DNA of 64,000 nt, from the NCBI GenBank assembly GCA_023053545.1, contig JAKZAN010000004.1, positions 6,572,001 through 6,636,000 of the forward strand, read 5' to 3'. This document shows, one piece after another, positions 1 through 13,300 of this stretch (position 1 is the stretch's first letter; every line of letters starts with the position of its first letter). A program made the translations under genes and the position numbers. The notes under the pieces are model-generated. The model saw only the letters and a list, made by a program, of their open reading frames with translations. It had not been told where the DNA came from and searched no databases. This DNA is from Lepidurus packardi (taxonomy: Eukaryota > Arthropoda > Branchiopoda > Notostraca > Triopsidae).

Positions 1-3000
1 ATCTTTTTCGTACACGTTTCGTACACGTTGGATAATTGCTAGCGTTTTGTTTAAATGTTTCTATGATAGTTGACATGTTCAAAGCTCTTAACTTGGCTAA
101 TTTTGTACAGTGTGTCTATATATAAGAGAATGAGAGTTTTCTGTAGTTGTTTCTTTCTCTCCAATAAAAAAAGTTTTAATAGTAGTTTTATTTATTTTTA
201 CACATGTTGAACTTCATTGATCTTTTAATTATACGTTTGGCTCACGTGTCTGCTATGGTATTTGGAAGCATTTTGTTTGGGGTTTCAGTGACAGTTAACG
301 ACAGCCTCTTAGTTCTAACTTGACTAAAGTAGTACAGTGACAACGCAAACCGAGTTGTCCTCATTAAAAAGGCCGGAGCGAGCGTGAAAACCAACTAGTA
401 GGAAGTGGAATTGTAATGCAAATGAAAACAGAGTTAGTGTGTGGGTTTACTTGGGAAAGCCGGGTCATTTAAAGAATATTTATTTTTCTCTTCCAGCAAT
501 TGGGGCAGAAAGTTTGCTTTCGGCACAGAAGAAGAGGATAATATTTGACTTTGAGAGGAGAGCGTAAAAAAAGTAAAAGATAAAAAAGTAGAAGGAAAAA
601 AAAGAATTGATAGAGAGAAGCAATAGCCCCAGACAGTTTGTGTTAGAATTTATTGTCATTCACGGAAGGTTCGAACTTCAAAATCAAATTAGCGCGCCGC
701 TTCTACCGGAAAATGCGCTCAACACACAAAAAATAACGACAGTTAGGAGAAAGTTCGCGCCAAGCCTTGCTGTTTATTTTTGTGGAGCCTCCCAATTAGC
801 CCTTAGTTAGTGTAGATTTCCATGAACAATCGGGTATTTTATAAAGCTGTCCTTTCCTAATATTCTCCTTCAGGGTTTACGACTTTAAAATTTGCCTCAT
901 AGTACAAAATGGTCCAAGGTTTATTACCATCATCCGTCTCTTATGACCTTTCTTGCAGTGTTAATCTTCTGAACATAAAACGAAGGTTTTTGTGGCACGA
1001 AAAGTGCTACTTTCTGAATCATAATTAGGAACGTAGGCTGTTCCGAAGGTACTAAATACTATCCTCTCTGTGTATAATCGTAAAAAAAAGTTTTGTTTTG
1101 TTCTAGGATTAACATCTTGCTTGTTCGAAGAAGGCGCAGAGCCAAATTGAAATGGAAATTTCGCTACTCATTAAAAAGCTATTAACCAGGTACCCTTGAT
1201 CTTACGATCGTTTCCCTTGATTGACATCAAGTAGAAGATTGATGTAAGCTTTGGTCCTAACGTATTCGTGTGATTTTATTTTATTATATTTTACATGAGC
1301 TGTTATGAACGCTATATGAGCAGAACTATGTGTCGCCCAACAAGGGACTAAGGCTAAACTCAATTATAGAGTTTTCAACTATGTGTGCTAAACTTTGGGG
1401 GGCCAACGTCACGGCTTGAAGGGTAAACGGGACATTTTCGTTACCCTTTCATTTAGGGAGGGTGCCTATACTTGTGAACGTTTGCAAGCCAGCTTAGAGT
1501 CGGTCGCCTTCAAAGGAAGAATAACATACTTGTTGTTGGTTGACATTTTCCGGGAAAACTACGCATACACATGCACTCACACATGACCTGCAAGGAACAA
1601 TGTGAAAACAATGAATCTGCATTTTTATGCAAACATAAACGAGTTAGGCGTCCCCAAGAGGTCCATAAGGAGGCTGACAATGAAGAAAAACTCGAGATAC
1701 TGTACAGTTTGACGTTGCCATTTGTTCCGTGAGAGTACGTGCACTATGTGCCAAGTTCAAAAAGAAGAAAAACGAGAAAACGCCGTTAGGCTTTTATCAA
1801 AACTATTACGAGCGGGGGAAAAGGTAAAAGAGAAAATCTTCTATTAGTTCAGTGGCTAGCCAGGCGTGTGCTGTTTTATCGAAGAGGTTGCATATAGGTT
1901 ACGCTTATCAGGCTTTTACGGTCTAAATTGCCGTTTTTCTTTTTCTTTTTATTTCCTACCCGACCAATTTGCCTCTTTCCGGTTCGTCTGAGATGCTAGG
2001 TGATACCAAACCCTGCAGCTTTTTGCAAAGGATACAGCTTCCAATTACCCATCAATCTCTCTCTTGGCAAGGATCTCAAGTCCGTATTAGCATTCAAGTT
2101 CTATTTCTTTTGCAACCAAGCGTAGGACATATAGCACCTATCAGGCAAAAGGGGGCACAGGACAAGCACAAAGGCTTTAGCTTACTTACGGCTCCTAGTC
2201 CCAACTCTACTCGTCCGTACAAAATATTATTTCTTTTTTTATAAACATAAGTAAGTGAGACAAATCTCCGATTCTGCTCTAACAATGCTGAAAAGACAAA
2301 TACGAAGACAAAAACATGATTTCATGCTTAAAAAATAAGGAAAGTTGGAATTCTTCAAACAAATGTACGTTGTATTACAAAAGCATCACTTTAATCAATA
2401 AGTTCATGTGACCCATCCATGCGACTTTGAGAGCAAATAACCAGAACCCAAAAGTTGTAGGATGAGGAAAATGACACAATTTAGACTTTTGATTAGGAAT
2501 GGCTTTGCTTCTGGGGCTGTCACAGGTATAAAGAAATGCCTACAAATCCATGATTCATTTTCGTGAACAAATTTTGTCTTGTGTGTGTGTGTGTTGCTTT
2601 ATCTCTCAAAACCAAAGCAGCTTAAAGCGTATAAAAGCAAGCTATCTTCCCAAGTCGTACAACAAGAGTTGAGTGTTTTGGGCTGTTTCGAATAATCAGC
2701 TTACACAAGTTATACGCTGGGCCGAAGAAAACTTCACTGTTTATCATCTCGCTGAAATCCCAGCTTCTTATCCTGCCAAGTACAAACTGTCACATAGGCT
2801 TGATTCTTTTTTTGCTCTCTTATTCTTTGTCACCCATGGGATCTTGTTTATTTTGGGGGGAGGGGGACAAAATAACTGTCGGCTCTTTGTACTTGCATTC
2901 ATTTTCGGTTCTTTTTTTTCTTCCTGGATATAATTTACCTTCCCACCACTTCATTATTACCTCGTTTGGCACAGAAAAGGAGGAGACAAGCATGGAACGT

Positions 3001-3174
3001 GATGAATAAGGCACCTTATTGTCTTTCCCTTCTTTTCCTCATGGAGAGAGCACGCCGCAGTCAAGCGTTATTAATTCACACACACCTGAACAATAAATGA
3101 GGGTGAAGTTCACGTCGGAATAGTTGGGGTCTTAGCTTTTCAGTTGCTTTTACAGCAGCCTGCAGTCTTGTTTC
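1..3174. other. Gene-free stretch, downstream of the dpr-like gene
   Basis: No reading frame here resembles a known protein, and I found no splice-consistent exon chain. It holds AT-rich sequence with short T and A runs, a (GT)n tract near 2580 and a G-rich run near 2856-2867. Part of it next to 3174 is presumably the 3' untranslated region of the minus-strand dpr-like gene. The first 200 bases have LTR-like features, listed separately. Confidence 0.6.
28..202 (+). mobile_element. Possible solo LTR fragment (copia-like)
   Basis: A TTGGATAATTG start that resembles copia-type LTR beginnings is followed by a TATATAAG box near 119 and an AATAAA signal near 163. The stretch then ends in a T-rich tract closing with ACA. 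No matching target duplication flanks it and no internal retroelement sequence is present, so this could equally be an ordinary AT-rich promoter or a 3' end. Confidence 0.2.
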
Positions 3175-6100
3175 TCATGATTTGATCCGCCAAAGCCAGA
3201 TTGTAGTAAGCGCAAGCATGGACATGAGCCAGATATGCCACCGACAGAGCGAACTCCCTCGTGCGTTGTCATGTACCGCGGCTGGCTCCGCTCCTAAAAC
3301 CATTTGCATCCGTTTATTATTTACTTGGGAGTGCTACCCCTTTTCCAACAGGATCTTTGACTATTCAAATAGTCTTACCGTCGTCGATATGGACTTGCAC
3401 GGTAGCGAGCGAATCCTGGGCTCGGCACTGGTACTGGCCACTGTCTTTCAGTTTGACTTTGGATAGCGTCAAACAACTCGTTGCGTTGTCGCCTTGCTTA
3501 TCCGTTACCACGCTGCCCGAAATAAAGGTTAACAAGCTTTTCATCAAATTTAAAAAATGCAATTAAAGGATTAATCAAATGAGTGATTTGAGAAGATTTT
3601 GTTTGACATGGTTGTAAACAAGTTGGAAGTGTATGGGATTTGGGACTATACACCAACTCGGGTCAATGTCAACTTGGACGTATTTTGATTCGTTTAAACT
3701 AATTTATTTGAATTTTTAATTTAATTCACTTATTGTGTTTTCATGATAATGCCAACGCAGGTTTCGCTTATTGTTTATTTATTTATTTTTTTATTTATTT
3801 ACCTGACGCCTCCACGGGTTGTATCGTAATTGAGTATCGTCTTTCCTCTGGTCCAGAATACGGTGTAAGGCATGGGCTGAGCTTGTCGAACTTTACAGCA
3901 GAGTTTGACGGTACTCCCGACTTTATAAAATTGCTCTGCAATTTTTTGGCCATAAACGTCCGAAATTTGAACTTCAGGACCTATAAAAAGCAGACAAAAT
4001 GGGCGCCAGTAGTATACGACATGATCTCTTTTAAAACCTCTGGGCAAAAGAGAGGGACTCAAAAACCCATTTTCCGGACCGGCGAACGGATATTTTACTG
4101 CCATAGCTTTTTTTAAAAAAAATATATATATGCCATTTTTCAGAAACCCCGCGTTGAGAGAAATGACCTCGCCCTCATTTGGCGGAACTCTTCTGTGTGT
4201 ATAACGTTCCCTGTTGGCTTTTTCTCCTCATCCCTGAACTCCCAACTTTCTTATTTAATTTTATGTATTATCTTTTTTTTAAAGGGGGGGGGGGAGGTAT
4301 TATTGGCGGCTTGTGACCGAAAAGGATTGTTTCCCTAGTGAAACTAGTTAAATGTGCATGCAATTCCGCTCTTGGAGCCGCGCTGTAATGCAATAAGCAA
4401 AGACAAGTCACTTGGAGTCGTAGCCAGTGAAGAAGTCCGTTATCATGTAAAGTCCGTAATTGGGGAGGGGCCGGTAATGCTGACATTGTTGGTTTTTGGT
4501 GTGGGCTGGTGGGACTTAGCTGATTTCAACTTGTCCTTTTAGCAAAACCAAATTAGGAAAACCTTCCCTTTGCTAGTTGTAATCACGTTTGCTCATGGGC
4601 TCGTCGCGGTTCTAGATGTGGTTTCGCTCTTCGGACCCATGGTTGAGGAGAATTGAATTCAATTGGTGGCGTTCCACAGGACTGGACTTTTGCTTATGCC
4701 AGTACCGTTACCCAAAGAGTACACGCGACTCCACTACAGCTAAGACTCTTCAGTCAACATCTCGAGAACGGCATAGCGAGGGTACCCACAGCCGGAGAAG
4801 CAAAACTTTACGCGGTTTAGAAGTCAAGAAAGTCGAGATTTAACTTACCACTAACTTGGAGGCGGACTACCCAAGTCCGGGGCGGGTGACTGTTAATTTG
4901 GCATTCGTATAGGCCATTATCGTCCAAACTCAGGCTTTGGATGCGTAAAGTCCAACTACCGGGGTATTTAAACAGAACTGCCAGGCGAGCGTCGCCAGTG
5001 TAGGCCACTTTGCCCACCGTCAGCAGCAATAAATCTCCGCGAAGACGCCGGAGCCACGACACCTATAACAGCACAATCGTGAACGTATCACCCAAGGGAC
5101 TCTTACAATATAGATGTGTTCTCCCTCCCCCCTTCTTCCCCATTTTTTCTTTTCCCCACCCTGGGCCAAAGAGCTATAGACTGTCTAAATTCTGGGAGTA
5201 AAGGAAAAGAGTTGAAAAAAAAATTACCTCAACGCTAGATAGAGATAAAGGAAAAAACAGTGAGAAAAACGGATGTTATATGCTCGCCATGTCAAAAAGC
5301 TTTTGACCGAAGAAATGGTACCAGCTTGCATCTGCGGGAGCCATACTGACTGCCAGCACGAGCAACAGAAACATATACAGCCCCGGCCGAACGGTCGTTT
5401 TTGGATTTTTTTCCCTATCCGAGCAACAAAGAAAAACTATAAATAAAAAAAACAAACACATATCCAGCTATAAGCACGGAATAATAAAAAATGCTGCCCT
5501 CTAAATTGCTGCCAAAGGGGTTGTAGTTAGGAGGGGAAGAGATTTTTTGTTTAGTGTCTTGTTGCGAGCCTGTATAACACTTACAGTTTGATTGCCGAGC
5601 TGACGGACGGAACAAGGCAACAATGCGGCGGAGCTTACAGGGAAAGTGAAGGTAGTATTTGCATAAGGATCACTCGCGTTGACTGCTTCGCTCAGATTAC
5701 CCATACCCATTTCAGCTAGTTCAAAGGCCGGGCCCGTGATATGGGCGCGATGAGGAGAATGACTGCGTGTTGCCGTCCCATAAACCTTATTGTTTCCTGC
5801 CGCTGCTCCTGCTGCTGGTAAAAGATTGATGCTGTCTGCTGCGATGGGAGCAGGAGCACTCTTGCCAGGTTCTTTGACACCTACTTCGCCTTGGGTAGCC
5901 TGTATAGCCACGTCTCGTTTATGCTTGTGTTGTTGTTGAAACTGAAGGATGGGTGGCGATAATAGTGCGGAAGCGATGGCAGTTTGAAGAGTCGCTGGAG
6001 ATGTGGTGGGGTAGGTGAATACTGGCGGGAGGGTGTGGTAGTAATAGGGTACCCGATATTCCACAGCACAATGCAATCTGAACACCACACGACACGTTCG

Positions 6101-6806
6101 ACACTTTTGTGTGGGCGGGCTCCGTCTCTTTCCTCGTATCGGATGCACTACTTGATCTCGTGACCCAAGTTGGAAGCTGCACTTTCTCCACGGCTGTAAC
6201 TTGCGGTTCGTGAGAGCAGCTAGAGGCCAAGTTAAACTTCTGTTTGCAATTCCTATCCCCGTAAAAGGCGTAGGCTCGAAGGAAACTCGGAAAGCGTCAG
6301 CATTTCTTCGCGGAAGGTTGCTATGCAAATTAGACAATGTGGAAGAAATGGGCCATGTCTGACTCTGAACATAATGGAATGGAAGAACTCTGGGTGTTTT
6401 GGTGCGATGAGTTGTTAAGAACGGCGAGGAGGAAAAACGCGGCGGCAGCTCTGCTTTGGACTCGAAATAAGGAAATTTGAATGGTAATTCCGGACCTAGA
6501 TGAAGCGTCGTGCAGCGTAGTTGCATCCGTTTTTTAGTATTTTTTCCGAATTGAGTTGAGTTAAAAGATGAAAAGTTTTTTATTAAAGGGATAAAAGAGA
6601 AGGAAAAGGGAATAAATACGTTTGCATGATAAGCATCCGTACATATGGGACAAGGTTGCTGTCGTCTCCTACTTACCATGTCTCTGGGGCGTAGCTATTG
6701 CTGCAGCGTTACAAGACGCGACCGGTGCGTACCAAAGTAGGATCCAGTAACAAGCAATGGAGCAGCAACAGCACGGAAGAGTTCTTCGGTTAATTACCAA
6801 TGCCAT
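3175..6806 (-). CDS. dpr: Dpr-like two-Ig cell-surface receptor
   Basis: Neuronal cell-surface protein of the Dpr family, whose members bind DIP receptors in synaptic partner choice. Exons on the minus strand: 6677-6806, about 5585-6021, 4849-5062, 3803-3980, 3379-3512 and 3175-3293. All phases agree and the sum is about 404 residues. Exon 1 gives a signal peptide with a Cys-rich and aromatic core. Exon 2 is a Gln/Ala/Pro-rich linker leading into the first Ig strand (LLPCSVRQLG). Exon 3 completes Ig1 with VSWLRR, LLTVGKVAYTGD and the DNGLYECQ motif. Exons 4-5 give Ig2 (VKLCCKVR to SGQYQCRAQ). The last exon encodes a Glu-Pro-Ala-Ala segment like Dpr C-termini and a hydrophobic tail, suggesting a GPI anchor or membrane anchor. 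The exon 2 acceptor is uncertain; 5994 also fits the phase. Confidence 0.85.
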
Positions 6807-7028
6807 GTTCACTTTAGCCAAGCATTGTCTAGAGGTCTCGATTTCCTACTGAAAGGTAATAGCAAAGGGTTTCTATGTTGACTGCTTGCGTGTTAATTTC
6901 TGCAGAGTTTTCGGTCCAGTTGCTATAGCGTTGCATTGGCTGGGCAAGTAATAATAATGAAGGAGCTCGTGGCTGTCGCAGTATTGTCACAACAGACCGA
7001 AGGCGGTACAGTCTATTTTTTTTTTTTT

Positions 7029-7047
7029 GGGGGGGGGGGGGGGGGGG
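7029..7047 (+). repeat. G19 homopolymer after a T run
   Basis: A run of about 19 G follows a run of about 11 T. On the opposite strand it reads as poly-C followed by poly-A. The length is likely to vary between individuals and sequencing runs. Confidence 0.9.
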
Positions 7048-7270
7048 ATGTGTTGCCCTACATTGTTGGGTTTCACATGTGTCGAGTGCTTTCGCGCGCA
7101 GTAGCGTTCACCGATCCTTTGCTTTTCCCTCGCTTGGCTTGCTGGAAAGTAAATATACGTGTCGAACGCTCTCGGGGAAAGCGAAACTGAGCTGTAAATA
7201 CACCGACAGAATTAAACGTGACTACAAGTACGCCGGTCTGTTGTTGCTATCGCTAGAAGTTCTCCTACTT

Positions 7271-7364
7271 CTCCTGCCATTTGCAGAATAATCAAAAACT
7301 ATACTCCGTCTTGGGTTCTCCTGCCATTTGCAGAATAATCAAAAACTATACTCCGTCTTGGGGT
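7271..7364 (+). repeat. Two tandem copies of a 47-bp unit
   Basis: The unit beginning CTCCTGCCATTTGCAG is present at 7271 and again at 7318, with nearly identical sequence through the CTCCGTCTTGGG at its end. No coding function is apparent. Confidence 0.9.
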
Positions 7365-10300
7365 CTCCCTCTTATGTCAGTATGGCAATAAAGCATCAGC
7401 TACACAGCAATTTCGAAGGATCCTTCTTTAAAGTCACAGTTTGACGCCAATTAGGAACTTATAGACGCAGTAATAGACTACAATATGAATAGGCTCTAGT
7501 AGAATGCTCTAATTCAATCCTCTTTTTCTTTTTATGGTTGAAATAATAAGTTTCTCCACATTGCACATGTCGTCATAGAATGGCGGAAATATAGGTTTTC
7601 TTTAGCCAGGCCAGAGGTTCTCTTTTCTCCTCGAGATCCAGCGACCCATGTCATCACAATTTCTGACTAGTGAGGATATTGCAACTTTGTTTATTTCCGG
7701 GCAGCAATATGAAAGCTAAATTTGGTCAAAGAGTAATTGTGAACAATGGCGACGCATAAAAAGCTTCTGTGAGATGATTTGGGTGTGCTAGGTTGATTGC
7801 TACAGGAAAAGCACGAAATGGCTGCGGCAGCAATGTTGGGCAGGACGCGTTAAAAGCCTTTGAGGGGGTGTTATATTGTTGCGAGCGTATTGTTTGGACC
7901 ATAACTCAGATAGCAAGGTCCAGTATCCAGGCAACGTGCAAATTGTCGCCGAAGGAAACCTAATGTTTTATTTTGGTGGTCTGTATTAAGCCATCCTCTA
8001 CCTCGTTTTTCCTTTAAAAGAGCCCGCAGGCTTCTTAAGTGCTTCACACAGTTTCAGCATTTTCTCGAAAGTCATGTCTTTATTACGATCATATGGCAGT
8101 GACGTCTTAGGAACGCCCATTAACTCGCAGGTCCTTCAACTGAAATGCTTGAAGGAGCTCCTTTTAAGTGACGAAAATTACTTATGGCGAAAGACCTTAA
8201 ACGTGCACGTTTCTTGCCCTCTGTTTCTCCATTGAAAATGCTCATGACCAACTGGTTTATCAAAGAAGTAAAAATCCTCTAGGGAGCCAAAGCTATCGAA
8301 GCAGCAATGTCAGAAACAACATTTCCCGTGTTTTTGCTTCTTGCATTATTTCATCCACCCGGAAAGTCCACCAAGTTGATACTCTAGTCAGGGTGAAAGA
8401 GGAATAAAAACCTTTATATTGATGGAGGGGGTTAGAAGCTGAATCGTTTGCATGTCGAAGTTCTGGGGATCTGCGAGCCGATTTTTGCAGCAGCAAACCT
8501 TATTACACAAGATGTGGAATTGCTGCAGACGAACGGCAGACCGCACAGATCGAGCGTTGATGTCTGTAAGTTTACACGGTACTTTTTTACTCTCCCGAGA
8601 AGGGAGAGACGAAAATAGTGGCGACTATTACTTATTGTTCCCAAGTTTGAGACTCTTTTTTTTGGCGAAAAAAGCAGAATACTAAACGTGAAAAAAAGAG
8701 GAAAGCGAAAAGCCAGAGAGCCTCGTCGCTCTGTAACTCTTTCTCTCTTCTTTATATGTTTGCTCTATCCGAGGACGAGCTAACAGATCTCAGCATTGAA
8801 ATGAGAAATCCGCCGAAGCAGATGGCTTTCGCCACAAGTATCGCCTGTCGGTTTGAGAAAAAAGAGGGGAACCAATTCAATCGGTCTAAGATTGCAACAA
8901 GGCAGAAATACCTTCCCAACTTGCAAGGAGATGAAGTTTTTGACCTATTCTCTGTCTGTCTGTCTCAATTCTCAGCTGGCACTCTGCCTTTTCTGAAGAA
9001 TGTTTGTCGCCTCCTATTGTAGTTCTAAGTTGATGGGCCAAAAAAACAAAAATTTTCTTTTGCTCCTGTTGTCCTCCAGTATTTCTTTGGGAAAAGAGAT
9101 AATTACTCTTGATAGCTCCAGCACGCCTGGATAAAAGGGGCCCAAGACAATCAAGAAAGGATCTGGAGAAGCTTTGTTTAGGAAATGCTCGAGTTCGATT
9201 GCGTGTTCTGTGCCTCGACACCAAACGCGCGGCATCCATACAAATATAGTCTCAAGTCATTCCACCTCGCAGTAATATCAGCTTCAGCCCTGTTTTAATT
9301 GAACGGTAATGGAACAGAAATCGGACAGAAATCGAGCTCCCACATGGCAACAATGTGGCGAAAGGGAAAGGAAAAGATTAACGAGTTTTAGAAGCCAATC
9401 GATACTGGCCCTGAACTTTTGCAGTGTTATATTCAGAAAGGAACATCGTTGCAAGAATTCATTGTTGAGCCCGAGAGGAGCGTTCAAAGTCACGCACAAC
9501 CAGGACAGTCTTTCGGCCGAGATCATAAATTTTGCATCTATATACCTTACCACTACTTTCGGAATGTAGCAGTAGGACTTGCTGTATCAAGCGCAATGGA
9601 GTCTCAACCTCCATCGTGCTTTTGGAGAATACCAAAGACAAACAATAGCTTTAGGTTCCATTCGGTTGTCTGTAGTTCTACGTCGTTTTGTCTTGCCTCG
9701 ACAGTCATATTTCTTGCAGCTCTATATAAAGCGGTGGAAATGGAATTGTCGCTAGAGTTGCAAAAAGGGAAGGAGGGATGTAAACAAAGGAGGGACGTAA
9801 CAATCACCAACCCAAGTACATACATATATACTTGTAAAACTACGTTGTAGCATTTGTTAAGTATACTATTCGGTTTGTTCTTAATCATTATGCGGGGAAC
9901 ATTTATGGATCCATTGCACATTCCCCCAGCACCCTTCCCGCCTCTTTTGCAATGAAATGTTAATGGTATACTCGAGTATAGAGCTTAACATCCACGTTGG
10001 TTGAGAGCACCAGATTTCGAGGGGCGTTTTAAGGGGCCAGCGAATGGAATTTCGGAACGATTTAGTGCTAAATCCACCTTTGGGATCAGAAAGCTTCAAG
10101 CAAATGCATCTATTAATTGATCATGATTGTCCAACAATACCCTAGCACATTTCTGCAGCTCTGAACGAAGTCATGTTGGAATGGTTTCCAATTCCAAATG
10201 TTCAGTTATTATAACCTATTTATACTTGATCTGACTATGATTGGCAAATAATAACGGGGGTTTCAAACAGGAGAATTACCATGTTTGGATATGAAGACTC

Positions 10301-13300
10301 TGTGAAACCCATAGCACACTGTGTTTTCCAGAGAATGAGAGCATAATTGGGGCAATTTGAACACTGGTGAGTTTCTAAGTAGCTTCGGGATTCATGTCGG
10401 TGGTTTGTTTTCTGTGGTGTGTATAGTAGAAGCTTCGCAAAGCTTCCCCAAGAACCAACTTAATTAGTCTGTGCAGTTATACTAGAGCACGTGGAGCGGG
10501 AAGAACGAATGAGTGAATGAACGAATCCATGAACACAACTTCTCCAATTGATATTACACGCACACAACTTTGATTGCAAGTGCAACGAGCGCGGGTTCGA
10601 AACATCTCAAACTTTGCCCTTAACCAGAGTCAACTACAACTACTAAGAAAGGGAAATAATAGAACTTTATCTACAAAAAGCCCACATATAAGGTTTGGTC
10701 TTCAGGAGTTTTCAATTTGGCATGGGCTCACCAAGTTTCGATGACTTTTCACAAAAAACGCGGGAAAAAACTAAAGCCATTTTTTTAGATATTTGATGTC
10801 AGAAATTGTTTGGGAACGCTGGATGGTAAAGTTTGTGGGATTGTTGAGAAAGGAGACATAGCTATAACAGACTTTCTATTACTTCACTCCTATTCGTGAA
10901 TTCCCGAGTCAAGTTTCGTGTCAAGTGGTTGAAAGGAGTTTTTGGTTTAGAGAAACGAAAGGAGAAGACAAGGAAATGGCTAACAATAGGAGTCTTTAAA
11001 AGAGCCTTTGTTTGTTTTTTCCCTGGTCTCTGTTTCCTATTCCGTGGAAAGTGTTAAAGTTGCAAAAAGAAGTTCGTGTTCGTGACAGATATATGTTCAC
11101 AATCCTGCCTGAGCGAGAGCGAAAGAATTGGACCCTGGCGATACGCTTACATTCATTGCTTTGCTGTTGATTTTAGGGGGACATAGCTTTATTTGGGGAG
11201 TATCACAAATAGAGTTGCAATCATACGGATTGCTGCATTGTGCACGAACTCTCTACATAAAAGCCCAAAGCTCATTTCATTTGATGCGACATTGAAAAGT
11301 TGTTTTCTTTGACTTTGAATACAATTCGAGCTACTCTACTTAGAGCCAGGGTCAGGATGTTATCAGGCAGGTGAATGGGAGGGGCCATTTACCGTATAAT
11401 TAATAATTATTTGCTTGACAGTTCGCTGTTTGTGTCTGTTTTGCCTTTCTATATGTTGCATGTAGAAATGGATCGCCTTTTCCCTACTGACGCCTGCTAA
11501 AGTTAGTTGACGACTCAGCCGACAGGCGGACAGATGTCCAAGCCTGTCCTATAGTGGCAGACATAAGATAGCGACAGACATAAATGTGAACAAAGCTTAA
11601 GTCTTTTAGAGGGCATTATGGTTACAATGAAATTAAGGTTGTCTTCATAAAATAGAGATAGAGGGAGCGTAGTGATTGTGTCTACTGTCTAGTGATGTTC
11701 TTTCTTTCGATCGTGGGCGAAATAATAAATTAAGTTATTAAATTATGGCTTTCTGGCGTCAAGGACGGATCTTTTATAGGTGCTGCTAGAAAGCTTTCTT
11801 TACTGTGTTAAGCATGGAAGTAAGCACTGTAACCATGGTAGCAAACTGCTGTAGGTAATATAGCCATGACACGTCCGTGACGTCATGATCAAAAGTTTGC
11901 ATGCCAAAAATTAGGAAGCGGACAATCCTAAGGATTTGAAACACAATTCATTGTTGTTCGAATAATGGAGGCTAAAAGCAACCATGAAAAATCCCCACCA
12001 TGTGATATTGATGACTCGTGCCCTATGATGGCTCGGGATCGTGGTGTACATACGTGTTACATAGCATAGTTGCATTTTATAAGATCAATGGCTCTCAGAA
12101 AAACACAGCCCAAGATTTTGAGCAAGCAGCAGACAGCTTGGATGGGGAGCGAAAAGCTTACTATGCTTGCATGGGGGCGAAAAGATGCGAAAGCGAAGCA
12201 CGTAAAAAGTGTGCTGCACCCAAAAGTCTTGTGCTCTATAAAGCATGTAGCACAAGCTAGAAGCAGCTGTTGGTCGCATTTCGTCAGTACTTTCGTTTCC
12301 TGCTGCTCTGTATTACGCCTTCCACCTTTAGCGTGCAAATCTGATTTACTTTGAAGAAATAAAAGAGAGTGATACCGACTTCCTCACATACAGGCCCACA
12401 CACACACATAACCTACTCACGTTATCCATGGGTAATACAGCCTATATAGTCTGACTGCTAGGGGGCTAATGGGGTATGATACGTGGGCGAAGTGCAGTCT
12501 GGGAAATCTCGTCTTTCGGAGGAAAAGTTAACGAAGGAGAGTCGTGATCAGAAGATATCTTCTTTCAGCGTCTAGTAACTTACCCTTTTTTAGATTATTT
12601 TTCTCGTCTCGTGCTCTGTGCTTAAAATTTATTACCTTTTTTATTTCTTTTACCATATTTTTTTGCATTAACTTTATGGACTGGGCAAAAAACCGTAATC
12701 AAGCTTTGAGACTGCTCTCTCTTGTCATGTAATTACATATACAAAGAAAAAGTCCAAAACTTGCTATAACTTCTTCAGCTCGTCCATATCTTTCCCACGT
12801 CACATGCTAATGACGAAGTAATCGAACAACTAAGGTCGTTATGCGCAGGTTTTCTCACGTCCTGTACTATGCCGTACTGTCACTTACATGACTTCATATA
12901 AGCTAACTTGGATATGATGGCGTATAGTAAGAGATTTTAATTCGTTTCTAAAACTACGCAAATATGCCCCGCTGGATTTGCTTTTCAACTAAAGCAACAG
13001 GGTGAATGACAGAAGCGTTAAGGAGACCATACTTGATTTTACGCTGTATTTTCTCTATTTCCGGTCCAAGCATTCCAATGACGGTTTGGTTAGTAATGAG
13101 TATTGAGAGAAGAATGTTGAGTAAAGCATTTAACGAAGGGGGATATAAGGTGTGTTAACGCCCCACGTAGTTCTGTACCGTTTATCTTTTATGGTGGTTG
13201 AAACTACCATTGGGAGCACAGGGCAAGAGAACAGTGCTACACATGGTGCGGCTTCATGAATGTCATCTGTGTGTGTGTGTGTCTGTCGCCTGCCATGAGT

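Noticed and set aside
5276-5461. Hydrophobic minus-strand frame with a signal-peptide-like core inside the dpr intron
   Set aside because: It lies between the two exons that together encode Ig1, has no phase-compatible splice partners, and a good signal peptide exon already exists at 6677-6806.
5585-6679. A 392-residue minus-strand frame beginning at 6679 taken as one protein
   Set aside because: Its ATG is part of a strong splice donor (ATG|GTAAGT) ending the signal peptide exon, so most of the upstream part is intron; only the end from about 6021 is coding.
12018-12354. Overlapping 80-94 residue frames near 12.1 kb
   Set aside because: Open frames on both strands, no known motif, no supporting splice context.
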